Assembly (NCBI RefSeq): GCF_900182745.1
Contig: NZ_FXTY01000002.1
Span: 1-64,000 of the forward strand
DNA from: Shimia sagamensis
GTDB lineage: Bacteria; Pseudomonadota; Alphaproteobacteria; Rhodobacterales; Rhodobacteraceae
DNA: 64,000 nt
Direction: 5' to 3'
Each line of letters begins with the position of its first letter. Within the stretch, counting starts at the first letter, position 1. Below the pieces are notes generated by a model. It saw only the letters and a program-made list of their open reading frames with translations. It was not told the origin of the DNA and did not search any database. This document shows positions 63,632 to 64,000 of the stretch, one piece after another. Both the position numbers and the translations under genes were made by a program.

Positions 63632-64000
63632 ATGAAAACCCTCACGACGACCGAAGAGCTCGCGCAATTTTGTGAAATGGCGCGCAAAGAGCCTTATGTG
63701 ACCATCGACACGGAATTCCTGCGCGAGCGTACCTACTACTCCAAGCTCTGTTTGGTTCAGATGGCTATGCCAGGCGACAGCGACGATAATGCGGTTCTTG
63801 TGGACCCTTTGGTGGATGGCCTGTCGCTGGAGCCAATGTACGAGCTGTTCCGCGACACGAGTGTTGTCAAAGTATTTCATGCTGCGCGTCAGGATTTGGA
63901 AATCTTCTTTGTTGAGGCTGGCGTTTTCCCGGATCCGTTGTTTGACACGCAAGTTGCCGCCATGGTCTGTGGCTTTGGCGAACAGGCGGGTTACGAGACT
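63632..64000 (+). CDS. rnd: Ribonuclease D (N-terminal part, cut by window end)
   Basis: The first 123 codons of an RNase D gene. The DEDD exonuclease motif I (Thr-Ile-Asp-Thr-Glu-Phe-Leu-Arg-Glu) and motif II ([10 protein letters not shown]) are visible, followed by Phe-Asp-Thr-Gln-Val-Ala-Ala. It trims tRNA and other RNA 3' ends. The frame runs off the window at 64000 without a stop. Confidence 0.9.
   Translation, partial: MKTLTTTEELAQFCEMARKEPYVTIDTEFLRERTYYSKLCLVQMAMPGDSDDNAVLVDPLVDGLSLEPMYELFRDTSVVKVFHAARQDLEIFFVEAGVFPDPLFDTQVAAMVCGFGEQAGYET

Overview
The window is chromosomal DNA of a marine alphaproteobacterium, almost certainly Rhodobacteraceae of the Roseobacter group. The evidence is a dmdA-acuI pair for DMSP demethylation and acrylate detoxification, ChpT of the CtrA pathway, a circularly permuted two-piece tmRNA gene with tag ANDNRAPAMAVAA, the alphaproteobacterial form of SspB, an L21 protein with a long C-terminal extension, TrgA, DUF4169 and OlsBA.

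Layout. Bases 1-480 are the edge of a prophage or phage remnant: an inner-membrane spanin with an outer-membrane spanin lipoprotein gene started inside it. From 480 to about 10.9 kb lies an accessory stretch with wide gene-poor gaps holding degenerate repeats. It contains a short LysR/VOC pair, an OprB-type porin with an M19 dipeptidase-like protein and a divergent AraC regulator, a CatB-type acetyltransferase, and a LysR/tautomerase divergent pair. From 10.9 to 13.8 kb a tightly packed trio (PpiC rotamase, HupE/UreJ membrane protein, secreted unknown) may form an uncharacterised envelope system. A broken DUF3302/HlyD pair and tRNA-Ser(CGA) follow.

From 14.7 to 26 kb the content is mainly core: DUF2059, rplU-rpmA, LysE, GNAT, obgE-proB-proA, chpT facing DUF3553, olsBA and rpsB-tsf. 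A hairpin-dense intergenic region and a LuxR regulator with no luxI in the window come next. From 27.7 to 35 kb a complete phosphate regulon lies on the minus strand (phoR, pstSCAB, phoU, phoB), with a three-repeat Pho box upstream of pstS.

From 35 to 47 kb the minus strand carries gamma-carbonic anhydrase, gmk and yicC, then a six-gene run (cfa-like, trgA, AIG2-NUDIX fusion, cysK, mscS, alaX), a class V aminotransferase and a HIT protein. From 47.5 to 52.5 kb is the most interesting block. DUF2182, DUF1326, DinB, dmdA and acuI lie head to tail on the minus strand and are divergent from a FadR/GntR regulator. Two identical palindromic operator-like repeats fill the shared promoter, one of them on the regulator's own start codon. 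This suggests that DMSP demethylation is co-transcribed with three proteins not normally linked to it.

From 52.6 to 64 kb are a TenA-like protein, ssrA, a SnoaL-like protein, chrA, sspB, fumC, a small-protein cluster (44-aa secreted peptide, DUF4169, RHH), sufE, a lipoprotein, tRNA-Ile(CAU), a LysR/MBL-hydrolase divergent pair, purMN and the start of rnd. ssrA and sspB, two partners in tagged-protein degradation, lie about 2 kb apart. All calls come from reading the sequence and its translations; no database search was run.
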